The position numbers were made by a program, and so were the translations under genes. Below the pieces are notes generated by a model. The model was not told where the DNA came from and did not search any database. It saw nothing but the letters and a program-made list of their open reading frames with translations. This document shows positions 54,142-64,000 of a stretch of DNA of 64,000 nucleotides, piece by piece (position 1 is the first letter of the stretch; each line of letters starts with the position of its first letter). The stretch is from Blastocystis hominis (taxonomy: Eukaryota; Sar; Bigyra; Opalinata; Blastocystidae), in NCBI RefSeq assembly GCF_000151665.1, contig NW_013171816.1:940204-1004203 (forward strand). The letters are read 5' to 3'.

Positions 54142-55476
54142 TTATAATGACACTGTTTTGATCTGACTTCTTTTTAGGTCCTCCATTGCTTGCTTGACAT
54201 TCTCGGGGAACTCCTCCTTTTGACTGAACGAATTGGCGATTTCCACGATTTTCTACAAGGAACTAAAGCTTCGGATTCATACAATAAGCTCTTCTCGGAC
54301 CGAGACTGACTTGACCAACTTGGATTTCATCAACTTCGACAAGCAAGTTTTCACAAAATGAACTGCGGTTTCCCCGCCAATGAGAGCAATACCTACATTA
54401 TAAAGCGAGTCACTTGACTCCTTACAACAAAGACATCCAAACAAACGCGACTCATCCAAATGATCGCTGTTGAGTTTTTCAAAAAGTGTTTCGACGATCG
54501 ACTCATCTGCATCTCCTATCAGTTTAATATTTCTATATAGTAATGACGAATGATGTGCAAGCCAACTTGATATAGATTGCGTGGATACACTGCGAGGCGA
54601 ATTTGCGTAATAAAAAGTCATGATCATTGGAGCGAAATGTGATTTGTTTGGAAAACAAAATGGAAAAGAGGGGTGGAAGAAAATAGCGATTCTATGGACA
54701 ACACAAAAAACAAAGAAATTACATAGCAAGAAGGAAGCGTGTGAGGGTTTTTTGTTATGGAAATGATAGAGAGGACAAGTCTGCTTAAAAATGACTCCAT
54801 ATTTTTGGGAGTTTCTTTCAGTAGACGGAAAATTTCGTCTCGAATCAAAAGAAAGTAGGGAGAGGGGTCAATAATATGCTCAAAACTTGATAAATAGCTA
54901 ATGAAATCCTTTTCTTCTGCTCTCATATATTGATAAATAAAAGTATCTCGCTCGTCACTCCCAAGGAACGAAGGGATAAACCCCCATTTTGCAAGCTCAT
55001 CTTGAGTTTTCCCGTTTACAGATATCCATTCAAATGGCAGATAGAACTTCTTGATTGGAGGAGACTCAAGAATCATGTTCACTGCCGGCTCCAAATCGAT
55101 GTAAGTCGAGTCAATTTTCTTTCCAGATCTTTCAGGACAAATTTGCATGATTTCTGGGTCCGAAGGAAGAAACCCACTCTTCAATTTAACAAAGACAGAT
55201 AATACTAACCCCATATCCACACAGTTCGATGCTCTTTGAAATATCTCTCACAGCGAGGGTTTTTCGGCGACATTTCTTTTGAATTCTGGAAGCCACCTTA
55301 CAATGTAATTCTTACACTGATATTACGTATACAACATGTTGAAGGCACGATAACACCTTTTGGGCTAAGACTTCCTCTGTTTGACTATCAAGTCGAATAT
55401 TATTGTTTTGCATAAATGATTGAATCCCCACATCAAAGAAGTTTTTATTTTCGGCAAAACCACCACTCAGCTCCAT
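54142..55476 (-). CDS. TAF6: TAF6 subunit of TFIID/SAGA
   Basis: It has an N-terminal histone-fold-like helix set (SFMQNNNIRLDSQTEEVLAQ) and the family block YLPFEWISVNGKTQ (cf. KAHWLSIEGCQP). The TAF6C HEAT region follows (DFISYLSSFEHIID, SFLSRLVLSIISITKNP, DHDFLLRKFASQCIHAIYIK, FEKLNSD). Introns of 31-34 nt restore frame near 54690, 54540 and 54250. The junctions between the histone fold and the linker (55210-55330) are only partly resolved. In other species TAF6 pairs with TAF9. The stop is TAA 54142-54144. Confidence 0.8.
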
Positions 55477-55550
55477 GAACCGAAAAAAAAGTGAAAGAAA
55501 GCTGTAGCAACAAACAAGAGAATAGAAACCAAACAAAATGAAAATGTCTC

Positions 55551-56053
55551 TTACAGTTCTTCTTCCATCAATTCATCCTCCGTTTCTGACGGAGTTGATG
55601 ATCTTTTCCATCCATTGGGACAAAATGCTGGGGTATTACAATATTGGTCATCCAGACTTGCAGATGACTTCTTCATTTGATACTTTAAAAATGCAATTTG
55701 TAACTGACTGAGATTGTCAGCTATAAACTTGTCACAGAGCGACCGAATTTCGTCGGGGGTCAGTAGATACCTATTATCATTATTTCATTCCAAACTCAAA
55801 TACCCTTCAAACTCTCCTGTCTTGCATATCGAATTTAGCACGTTTCTCGTGTTTTCTATGGAAATGATGTTTCCTATCCTGTTCGCTGATTCTATCACAA
55901 TGGCATGGCAAAGATGACAGTCTTGGTCCAGTGGATAGTCATTTCTACGTTTATGCGGTCTAGAGAGGAAATAGACGAAACTGTATTATACAATGGATAA
56001 GCACTAGTAGCAAACACGAAAATACACACAACTAAAAGAAGGCTTTTCTTCAT
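55551..56053 (-). CDS. Saposin-B/canopy-like ER-lumenal protein
   Basis: A signal peptide (MKKSLLLVVCVFVFATSA) is followed by a SapB-type six-Cys helical domain (CHLCHAIVIESANRIGNI ... NSICKTG ... LTPDEIRSLCDKFI ... QYCNTPAFC). The C-terminus is acidic and ends MEEEL, plausible for ER retention. One 33 nt intron (near 55764-55796) removes an in-frame TGA. The first junction, between the signal peptide and PHKRRNDYPLDQD, is not resolved (about 55950-55990). It could be a saposin, canopy or similar chaperone accessory. Confidence 0.65.
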
Positions 56054-56169
56054 TTACTTTTCTAAGACTATTCGGCATTCTGTATCAAGAGTGAGTTGTT
56101 TGAGCTTCTTGGGGATGAATCGTCGGGGCAGACGAAGAAGGGATATGGAAGATTTTCTTTGTTGCTACC

Positions 56170-57655
56170 ATGCAAGACTCTATGGATAGAGAGCTGATAA
56201 CAATGAAAGATCAAAGTGAAGACTCAACACTGATCATTCAGACATCCAACGAGTTTGAGGACAAGTCAGCTCGAACAAACAAAGCGCAATCTATCAAAAC
56301 GGACGAACCCTTATTACTTATTCCTGAAGATCTCCCTGCTCCTCCACTTCCTGCCAGATCCGCTACGCCTCAGTTTCCCATCAAACGTTCTCGTTCCACT
56401 TCCTTCCAAATTCGTCGCGGTATTCAAGAAGTTCGTAATATTATAACACGAAAGGTATCCAATCAACTTCTCTAAACAAGGTAGAACGACCTGAACACTG
56501 AAGACATGAAAGAGAAGTACATGCAACTCGCTTCACGAATGAGTTCGATCACTCCAATTCAAGCAACATCTCCACGTTTGCCGCTCGATTCTCGCCCACC
56601 ATCTACAGAGTCCGAGGACAGTCCTCAGCAAACACAAGAATCCTCTCAAAAACCTCTCAGTACCAATACTCAAGAGCAGTGCCATTCACTAGCAGAAGAG
56701 ATTGCTCTTGTTCAGTTTGCCTGCAAATATAAGGACCATCAGGGAATCATGAAAGTATCTTGCTCAAAGTGCAGTTTTTACGAATTGAATGAATGCCTGT
56801 GGAACACACGCTTGAAAGAGATATCTGATATTCAGAAGAATGGAGAGGATTCCATTTGCTTTTCACTGAAAGCGGATCGATACACCTTCACAATGGTTTC
56901 CAAATGCAATATGGTTTACCAACTGCTGAAAACACTGCTGAAACCCTACAAATCATTGCCTCTAACGAATACCTGCGTAACAAGTATATCCAAGCAGATC
57001 GATATTATTTCACAGCATCCTCTGTTAACAGACATAACGTTTTCAATCCCTATGGATCGTCTCATCTCGCATTACATACTGTCTTCGCATTTCTATCAAT
57101 CTCTCCTGTTGCTTGGAGAAGACTTTGATATTAGCATCGGAAAATGGTTCGAATGCGGTTCTCTAGGATGTTGCAAAGAACTGCGACGAGAGGTCGTTTC
57201 TCATCACCTCTACAGAATTCTGAAGAAACAGATTCCTTGCAAAATAAAACAATGCCACATGTTTGTCTATCACAAAGAGAAAAACGCAGCCACGTTAACG
57301 ATCCAGCACACAACGAGCAACTTGCCTATTCAAGAATCGTTTACCTTGCTTTTCTATTGGATTATCGAAAAAGTGGATACGAATAATTGCAGGATTCGTG
57401 TAGCGATCAAAACGGGAGCAAACAATGGGATCGTCAATTCTGTTATTAAGAAATTTGTCAAGCGAGAATCGCAAGCAGTTTGCAGACGATGGATAAGAGC
57501 AATTCAAGAACGGGAAATCATGAAACCCGCGTTTGCTCTTCCCAGGATCGAGACCACGATCGAAAAGCAGTCTAACAGTTTCAAACAAATCACCATCTGG
57601 GTCTGGGCATCCCTGTTTCTGTTGTTTGTCATTGTCCAATATATAAAATATCACT
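56170..57655 (+). CDS. GRAM/VASt-domain ER protein (Aster/Lam-like sterol transporter)
   Basis: A GRAM/PH-like domain (FACKYKDHQGIMKVSCSKCS ...) is followed by a VASt lipid-transfer domain (FSIPMDRLISHYILSSHFYQ ... NTNNCRIRVAIKTGANNGIV). A C-terminal transmembrane anchor comes last (TIWVWASLFLLFVIVQYI). Family members move sterol between plasma membrane and ER at contact sites. One 30 nt intron lies near 56455-56484. The frame runs on without a stop into the next gene. T57655 opens codon TCT five bases before TGTTTGTT (57660), so the protein ends ...QYIKYH three residues after the membrane helix. Confidence 0.82.
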
Positions 57656-57659
57656 CTTG

Positions 57660-57667
57660 TGTTTGTT
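57660..57667 (+). terminator. TGTTTGTT separating two genes in one open frame
   Basis: Exact motif. T57655 is the first base of a codon, and no genomic stop lies between the GRAM/VASt gene and DSCC1. Confidence 0.8.
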
Positions 57668-57681
57668 TCATCACGTTGTGT

Positions 57682-58951
57682 ATGGAAAAATCACAGTTTG
57701 TTTTCAGCCCCGAATACAGTGCCACAGACTATCGGATATTGGTGCTAAATGACTTGGTGAAAAATGAGATTACAGAAGGAAAGTTGTATGGTTTTGTGTT
57801 GTATTTTGTGATTTAAAGAGTATCATTTAAAGGAGAGGACACAGGTCAGTGCATTCTGTCAACTCCAACAAAATCGTTCGCTTTGGAGAAAATAGAAACA
57901 TCAAACACTGTGCTTTTGTGCAGGGAAGAAGAAAAGAATCACTTTTCGATTCAAGGAACTGTAAGTTCCTATCTTGAAGTAATCGTTATCTTTTGATATA
58001 TCACTGTGTAGTTAGTGAATAATCCAGTCGATATTCATAAGATTCTATCACATATCCCAAGCATCGAGGTTCGTGGATCGGACCATGTCTCTCTCTATGT
58101 ATGGAACTTGATTTTAGGACGACCAAATTACGCTCGTTGATCTAGAGTCGCGTTGCCTCTTTTCTTTCGGAGAAATCCAGAAAGTGGTTCACGATTATCC
58201 CTACATCGTTCAGGACGAAAACAATCATCTCTACAAAATCACAAGCAAGGAGTATTACGCGCAGTTCATCGAATTCATTCAGCAATGCCTTCTCCACTCC
58301 ATTAATCTTCTCCACTTCACTCTCCAAGACATTTTATCCACAGAAACAAACATTCACCCCCTCTTCATCGTTTTTCACATTCCATTTCATTTCATCTCCA
58401 TAGAAACACCTCATTCAGTGTCTTTTAGGCTTTGAGCTGAAAGAAAGCGACTCGTTTCTCTCCATCCCCAGAGAATCACTGGTTTTCAATCTCGCTCGAG
58501 CGGCTTTTCTCTGCGCGGAAGGAGGTTTCGATTGTTTGTTCACACAACCGTAGAAGCAGCTCAATGGCAAACAGCTGAGGAGCTGCAGAGTCGAATTTCG
58601 ATGTGGCTTCCTCGTGGATATGACTTCGATATCCAGGAAGATACCTCGCTGATTCATGGCGTTGCAGTGTTTGAAAAGGACACAAACAGAGAGGGATTTC
58701 GATTCATTGATAAAGATGTGCTGGAGTTGGATCCTGGGAAACGGTTCCTGCAGCTCTTTGAGATCGAATCGGAGTGGGTTCAGGAGGATTTGGTTCCCTT
58801 TATCAAGTTGAGGTGTTGGTGGAGTTTGATACTTAGAGATTTATCTGATTTTGGGTTTGGATTGCCTGGAGACTTGCTGCTCAAGTATTGCAGAGAGGTG
58901 TCAAACGATCCGAATGGGGAAAAGAAGAAGTATTATGTTTTGCGACATTGA
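57682..58951 (+). CDS. DSCC1: DSCC1/Dcc1 of the Ctf18-RFC clamp loader
   Basis: Dcc1 with Ctf8 targets Ctf18-RFC to Pol epsilon and supports cohesion. The ATG at 57682 lies in the same frame as the upstream gene. The blocks LSTPTKSFALEKIETSNTVL, LLCREEEKNHF, HLIQCLLGFEL and LFEIESEWVQEDLVPFI align with DSCC1. Introns are 33, 33, 31, 34 and 29 nt, plus an optional 24 nt in-frame one near 58818. The stop is genomic TGA with a TTGTTTGA element after it. Confidence 0.85.
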
Positions 58952-59059
58952 GGTTTTGCTTTTTTGTTTGATAAACTTTGGAAGATAGCTCGGGTTGTGT
59001 TGTTATTATTATTTGTGAACAGCTGCTTATACTTTCTATTGTAGAAGTTGTGATCCAGC

Positions 59060-61225
59060 ATGACAGAAGAAAGAGATAATAGTTCGTTTCACTGTGTGGA
59101 CGCAGTTGTGTATGATTCCAAGAAAAAGAAGAATCCTGCTTTTGATTTGCCTCAAGAACAGATAGAAGATGATTTAAAAGGGAAGAAAGTAGTGCCAGCG
59201 TCTTGATTTTGATCCGCTAGATGAAAATTACTTTTGATGGAGTGAAGCTGGTTTACAACAAGCAGACGTACCTGTTGGCAATGATTCGTTATTGATCTAG
59301 CATCCTTGTCACTGACATGATCGCTGTAGCATCATCGAAAGCGAAGGAAATCATTGTCCATTCGCTGCCTCGCATTGGAGAAGGATATCGTGACCGATAT
59401 TGGAAAAAATCTCGAATTGTTTTTTCGTCGAGTAATCATTTGAAATTGTCACAACTTATAGAGAATCAATCTTCTGAGTGGTTTGATATTCTAAATAAGG
59501 CGATCGAGAACGATCGGTGTCAACATCAGAACTGTCGAGGTCCTATCGTCGAATTTCGTAGCTCCTGAATCTTTTTTTAATGATTCCAGAGAACGATATG
59601 CGATTCAAACGTGTTCGTGTGATTCTCAATCCGCATGGAGGAAAGGGAGATGCCCAGCAAGTCTTCAATCAGCGCGTTCTTCCCCTTTTCCAAATCGCCG
59701 GCATTCAATGCGATATCGAAATCACAAAATATGCAGGTACGTTTTTTTCTTTTCCCTCCAAACCCAGCCAACGCAAAGGACATGGCTCTCACCCACGAAC
59801 CCGATAAATACGAAGGCGTTCTCCTCGTTTCCGGCGATGGACTGGTCAACGAGTTCGTCAACGGATTAATGCAACGGTTTTCCTTTGATCGGGTTTTGAT
59901 CCAAAGCGTGGATTGTTGTTATGCCATCTACAACACGCCCATCTGCCATATTTCCGCGGGAACGCAGAACCAGATCGCGGGAGGCATGGGAACGCGCTGT
60001 TTTGAAACCGCCGCGTATTGTATCATCAAAGTATCCCCGCGGTTTTTTTTCCAATTCTAGCACCGAATCAAAGGAATGGACGTGTTACGCGTGTCTCCGC
60101 ACGACATGCCGGTGCAGTACTCGCTGTGCGGGATTGTCGCGGGGATCGGTGGGGACATGGTGCGCGATTACGAAGAGTATCGGTCGTATGGATGCCTGCG
60201 TTATCCGCTGTTGAAGGTGAGAGAGAGAGGAAATGAGTGAATTGTAGTTTAAGTGGGGAGTGGTGAAGCGGCAGAAGCACGTGACGGATTTGATTTATGT
60301 GGGGGTGGAGCGAGGAGGTGAGGAATAGACGCCGGTCACGCCTCGAATTGCGAACTACCAGCTTCGGAAATGCAAGCAGAGCAAGTGGGTTGAGGAGAGA
60401 AGGGCTGAAAGGAAGAGTGAATTGTCCTGTTTGTCGCGATGGATTCCGAAATTATTATTATCGTCCTCTCAAATGTCCCCACTCCGCGCAGAAAGAACTG
60501 CATCCCGAGCTCTCCAGCGACGACGACGAGGACGACGAGGACGACGAGGATGTCGATTCTGTGGAGAATTGGAGCGAGCCGTAGGCACGGAGAGAGAGAA
60601 GAGTGAGCGATAGACCGATCGGGTTTTCGTCGGTGTGCAATTGCGATTATCCGCGGTGGTGCAAACTGGTCAGCAATCGCGACTGGGTGGAGGACGATTA
60701 TTTCGAGATCACGGCGGAGGAGGAAGCGTGCTGCGCGTGCTGCAAAGGCTGCTGCTGCTGTTGCTGCGGGAACAAAGCGAAGCAAGTGCCGGTGAGGTAG
60801 GAACGAAAGGCGAAATCAAGCGAAGCGATGAGTTCCCTGAACGGGTTTTGAAAGAAGAACGGGAGGTCGAAGAGAAGGATATGTCCTATCTAACGATTGG
60901 AATCGTGGTAAACGCTCCTTATGGTAGGAAGAATCATCGAGGTTTTGAATGCGTAGATGGGGATTTCTGCCATTGTTCGGATGGAAGTCTGGATCTGATC
61001 GTGGCTCGAGCTGGGAATTGCTGCCAGACCACGGCTTTGCTGGGTCGGTACATTTCGCGAACCCATCTGCAATCACCTTTGATGGATTATGTGAAGGCGA
61101 AGAAGGTGATCTTGCGATATCCCGGTGAGAACACGGTAAACATCGATGGAGAAGAGCTGACCTATCAAGAAGAATTGGTGGTGGAGATTTTGGAATCGGG
61201 AATCACTTGCTATGGAGAGTTGTGA
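59060..61225 (+). CDS. Diacylglycerol/sphingosine/ceramide-kinase-type lipid kinase
   Basis: A PH-like N-terminal part (VYNKQTILVTDMIAVASS) precedes the DAGK catalytic core. The core has the nucleotide loop NPHGGKGDA, SGDGLVNEFVNGL, SAGTQNQIAGG and CGIVAGIGGDMV, and ends DGSLDLIVAR ... VNIDGEEL. An acidic run (SSDDDEDDEDDED) and a very Cys-rich insert (CCACCKGCCCCCCGNK, about 60730-60780) sit between core and C-terminal lobe. Eleven introns of 29-34 nt are phase-consistent. Lipid specificity (sphingoid base or ceramide) cannot be fixed. The genomic TGA 61223-61225 overlaps the position where cleavage would give UAA. Confidence 0.88.
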
Positions 61226-61227
61226 TG

Positions 61228-61235
61228 TGTTTGAT
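61228..61235 (+). terminator. TGTTTGAT variant 3'-end element
   Basis: It sits five bases after the T of the genomic TGA. Confidence 0.5.
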
Positions 61236-61258
61236 TCAAGCAAACAAGCTAGATTACA

Positions 61259-63079
61259 CTAAATAGACCATCCTTCTTCTGATTCTTCCTTCAGTTGCTG
61301 GCGTTCGCCTTCGTTTCCTTGCTGTTTCTCTTTGGGAATGTACTGATCGATATCGCTTAAGTCATTCAAACTATTCAGCAGTTCGTCTTCTCCTGTATCT
61401 ATTACAGAATCCGATTCTGAATCTGAATCTGAATCTGTTTCCGATTCTGAATCTGATTCTATTTCTGTTTCCGATTCTGAATCTGATTCTATTTCTGTTT
61501 CCGATTCCAATTCTGATTCCAATTCATCGATTTCTGGACTGTTCTTTTTGAATTCTCTTCCCCATAACTCCTCTTCATTCGATTCATTTTCAGAACTCTT
61601 CGTTTGATGATCCAAAACAACGCGATGGCGCGGTCCATGGGTCTGTCGATCGGATGAAACGTGCTTATACGGCGACTTCTGCTTTCCATACACTTCCTTC
61701 ATCACCACTGGCTTCTCATAGGTTTCTTCAACCGGTTCGTACGATCCCAGAGCGATCAAATTCTCATAATCCGAAGCGGAGACCATAATGACTTCTTGAT
61801 TGTCATTGCCTCCCACGATCCGAATCTTCCGCAGTTTCTTCGATTCGGATGGCTTCTTTGGACTACTCCGCGAATTGACCGTCTGCTTTCGGTTCTTCGT
61901 TGAGCACGTCGGACACACTACGCATCACCAGGCCTTGCTTCCATCTTACAAAGATTGTGACTTCCCTTATACTTCGATACTCGATTCTTGATCGATTCCT
62001 GCCATTCCTGGCCGCATCCTACGCACACATTCGCTGATGGAGAGAAGTTTCCGAACTGCACCGTCTCTTCCGAACTGTCATTCGACGGCCTGTTCAGATT
62101 GCAGACCCACCACACCGATCGATTGGAGTAAGGAAACACTGTGCTTGGCAGCAACGGGAGGTTCTTTGTTGGATGCCACTGCACTGCCAGCTCTGGATAC
62201 TGATAAGCCAGCGATCGTTCGAGCGAGATTTCGTGCCCCTTGCAGATCGGACACCCGCTGTGGTGCGAGGAGGTTCGATTATTCACGCTGGTCCGCCATT
62301 CGTGGCCTTTGCTGCACTTCCACCACACCACGGCAGAGGAGGATTTGCTCACATCGGAAGGAACTAATTCGCCGTTTCGCTCGTAATCCCACTCCTTGGC
62401 GATCTCGGGGAAGGCAACGTCTAAAGTTCGGACTGTGGGGTGGGTGCCACTGCAGTAGGGGCACAGACCTGCTTCACAGAGAGAGCATATGAGTACCTTG
62501 CGAGGCAGTTAATGGATGAACACGCTTGCGGATCTCTCGCTTCCAAACATGTGATGGATCGCGATCGCACTGCCACCAGACGGCGGTATTGCTGACATAC
62601 GTCACCTGCGATGGAAGAAGGCTCCCGTTCTTTGTCGGGTGCCACTGCGCTGCGATTTCCGGATAACGTGTTGCGAGGGAGTTTGTAATAGAAACTCGCT
62701 TATTGAAGCAAAACGGACAGTTCACTGTTTTCCCGTCGCTTTTTAACGCGTAGCGAACACTGCACTCCCACTCGTGATCCACTCCTTTGGGACATTTCCA
62801 CCAAACCTTGTCAAACGACTTAATAGACACGTCATCTGGCGTAATATTGATGTTTTTCGTCGGATGCCAATAATGGAGCAATTCTGGACTCGTTTGACTA
62901 ATCGGCGGGCATTTACTCCGTTGAGAGTAGAAACGGACACTAGAAGACAGGGACAACACATTCTGCGCAAGGACTACACACGCTGAATAACGCACAGTTG
63001 ACCTATGGATACAAGAACTTCCTGCTACAAGTAAGCGCCTCCCTATGATAGGGAAACACTTCTGTGCAACAGACAACAT
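61259..63079 (-). CDS. Zinc-ribbon repeat protein (PF14311/DUF4379-like), organelle-targeted
   Basis: Four treble-clef zinc-ribbon units with the pattern V-W-W-x-C...G/D-H-x-W...C-x-x-C are visible (VWWKCPKGVDHEWECSV ... NCPFCFN; VWWQCDRDPSHVWK ... LCPYC; VWWKCSKGHEWRTS ... GCPIC; VWWVC ... LCPTC), each followed by SLATRYPEIAAQWHPTKN-like helices. The N-terminus (MLSVAQKCFPIIGRRLLVAG) looks like a mitochondrial presequence. The C-terminus is an acidic Ser/Glu/Asp repeat (61410-61515). Introns are 28 nt near 62475-62502 and 32 nt near 61915-61946. The family is common in protists, giant viruses and plants; the function is unknown. Confidence 0.8.
61410..61515 (-). repeat. Coding repeat (SESETEIESD)n
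   Basis: A repeated GATTCTGAATCTGA-type unit encodes an acidic Ser/Glu tail. Confidence 0.8.
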
Positions 63080-63126
63080 AGAAAACAATAATTCTGAAAT
63101 AGGTTTTGGTTTTGTTGCAATGAAAT

Positions 63127-63831
63127 ATGGGAAGGGAAGAAAGAGACGAACAGAGAGATGGATATAGAGCAGAAGACGATTCGGAGGAAGTGGTTGCAGA
63201 TGAAATGATGACTGACAATTTTGGGTCGTTTGCATGGCCTAGTTCCCAAATCTTGCAATCGTTGCTGCTTTCGAACCGTGATTTGGTTCAGGGCAAAACA
63301 GTGCTTGAACTGGGATGTGGAATCGGACTCAATGGGATTTTTGCATCAAAATGGGCGAAATGGGTTTATCTCACCGATTTGGGCGAACCTTCTTCGATTC
63401 TCGAAAACTGCAGACGGAATTGTGAGAAAAATCACTGTGAGAATGTAACGATCGTAGAGTTGAGTTGCTGTAACGAGTGTAGTTGCCTCTAAAATGGGGG
63501 ACATTTCCCAAGGCTGTTTTGAATCTTCCTACGATTGATATCTTGATCGGATCGGATGTCTGCTATGATACTCATTGTACCCGATCTGCAAGCATCATTT
63601 TTAGTGTTGGACGATTTGTTTTGCACGATCTCGTTTTTCCTTCAGCGTAATAAACAACTAAAGGTTCTAATAGTAATCCCAGAGCGCCTGTAGGTTTCTG
63701 ATGAGTCACCCACTCATTCATCAGCTCGATCAGCAGCGTTGAGCGCGTCGAGAGTCTTTGGAGCATGCACTTCGCGTTCGACCCCCTGGAAGACTCGACA
63801 TACTACGTTATGCACAACCTCTCACCCCCCT
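63127..63831 (+). CDS. METTL23: METTL23-like class I methyltransferase
   Basis: A SAM-dependent protein methyltransferase of the METTL21/23 group. FGSFAWPSSQIL, motif I TVLELGCGIGLNGIFASKW, VYLTDLG, and the post-II block IDILIGSDVCYD are present. Introns of 29, 28 and 35 nt (near 63451, 63577 and 63690) yield a C-terminus PLEDSTYYVMHNLSPP. There is no genomic stop there: T63831 opens codon TTC five bases before TGTTTTTC, so poly(A) makes UAA. The divergent zinc-ribbon gene starts 48 bases upstream, so the promoter is probably shared. Confidence 0.85.
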
Positions 63832-63835
63832 TCGT

Positions 63836-63843
63836 TGTTTTTT
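63836..63843 (+). terminator. TGTTTTTC variant that decides the methyltransferase stop
   Basis: T63831 is the first codon base. The minus-strand element begins two bases further on. Confidence 0.6.
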
Positions 63844-63844
63844 C

Positions 63845-63852
63845 GAACAAAC
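63845..63852 (-). terminator. TGTTTGTT 3'-end element of the last gene
   Basis: Exact on the minus strand, three bases past TAG 63856-63858. Confidence 0.75.
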
Positions 63853-63855
63853 ATG

Positions 63856-64000
63856 CCTAACTGTCTTCCGAAAACTGATGTTCGTCGATCAACGCAATGT
63901 CACTTTTTGGTTCGGCATCGTTTGGATGCTCTGCAACAGGGGCCAAATATTTTAACCGTGCAGACTGGGACATCGAAGCCCATTTCTGGTCAATCATCTC
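63856..64000 (-). CDS. 3' end of a minus-strand gene leaving the window
   Basis: An open frame of about 47 codons enters at 64000 and ends at TAG 63856-63858, directly before an exact TGTTTGTT. The segment EMIDQKWASMSQSARLKYLA has the feel of an HMG-box helix (W-x-x-[LM]-S-x-x-x-[KR]-x-x-Y), followed by an acidic tail. Too short for assignment. Confidence 0.5.

Noticed and set aside
1-64000. Alternative genetic code (TAG, TAA and TGA all appear inside frames)
   Set aside because: Nearly all lie in 28-35 nt GT-AG introns with consistent phase, and genomic TAA, TAG and TGA are all used as terminators. The few left over sit at junctions marked unresolved.
1-64000. Mobile elements, integrated virus or CRISPR
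   Set aside because: No terminal repeats, transposase, integrase, polymerase or spaced direct repeats were seen. Every repeat found is coding or intronic.

Overview
The window looks like nuclear DNA of a Blastocystis (anaerobic gut stramenopile). Three things support this. Genes are packed head-to-tail and tail-to-tail with tens of bases between them. Almost all inferred introns are 28-35 nt GT-AG. A GU-rich element, TGTTTGTT, sits just past the coding ends. In at least nine genes no genomic stop codon lies at the place where homology and this element put the end of the protein. Instead a codon begins with T exactly five bases upstream of the element, so cleavage there plus poly(A) would make UAA. 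Polyadenylation-created stops with this motif are established for Blastocystis; the subtype cannot be assigned from sequence alone. I see no mobile element, CRISPR array or virus.

Layout. 1-11 kb: MORN protein (-), ABC ATPase (-), EGF-like membrane protein, RPLP0, mitochondrial carrier, EAF6, AAMP/Sqt1, sirtuin (-), a small Cys-rich protein (-). 11-24 kb: large MORN protein, GUCD1, one-RRM U1A/U2B''-like protein, Ubl-CHORD protein, TPR-ankyrin protein, UBTD-like (-), coiled coil (-), SF3B3, an unknown protein, NOB1 (-). 24-34 kb: BiP with heat-shock elements (-), MORN-LRR protein (-), NOM1 with a candidate minor-class intron, YCII protein (-), TOM7, a secreted Cys-rich protein (-). 33-46 kb: Ubl/coiled-coil protein, MGCC repeat protein, a WH2/acidic protein (-), a rifampin-phosphotransferase-like enzyme, GT61 (-), UBXN7, rhodanese-like protein, and a tRNA-Sec (-). 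46-64 kb: SCAR/WAVE (-), DHX37, GT31 (-), a SELENOT homologue (-), TAF6 (-), SapB-like ER protein (-), GRAM/VASt protein, DSCC1, lipid kinase, a PF14311-like zinc-ribbon protein (-), METTL23-like methyltransferase, and the 3' end of one more gene (-).

Functional themes. Ribosome biogenesis: RPLP0, AAMP/Sqt1, NOB1, NOM1, DHX37. Splicing: SF3B3, U1A/U2B''. Chromatin and transcription: EAF6, TAF6, sirtuin. Branched actin: SCAR and a second WH2/acidic protein. ER and secretory path: BiP, SELENOT-like, SapB-like, GT31, GT61, VASt. Mitochondrion-related organelle: TOM7, carrier, YCII. These are housekeeping neighbours rather than operons.

CDS coordinates are genomic spans from start to stop and include introns. 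Intron positions were inferred by hand from GT-AG boundaries, frame and family alignment; RNA-seq would settle them.
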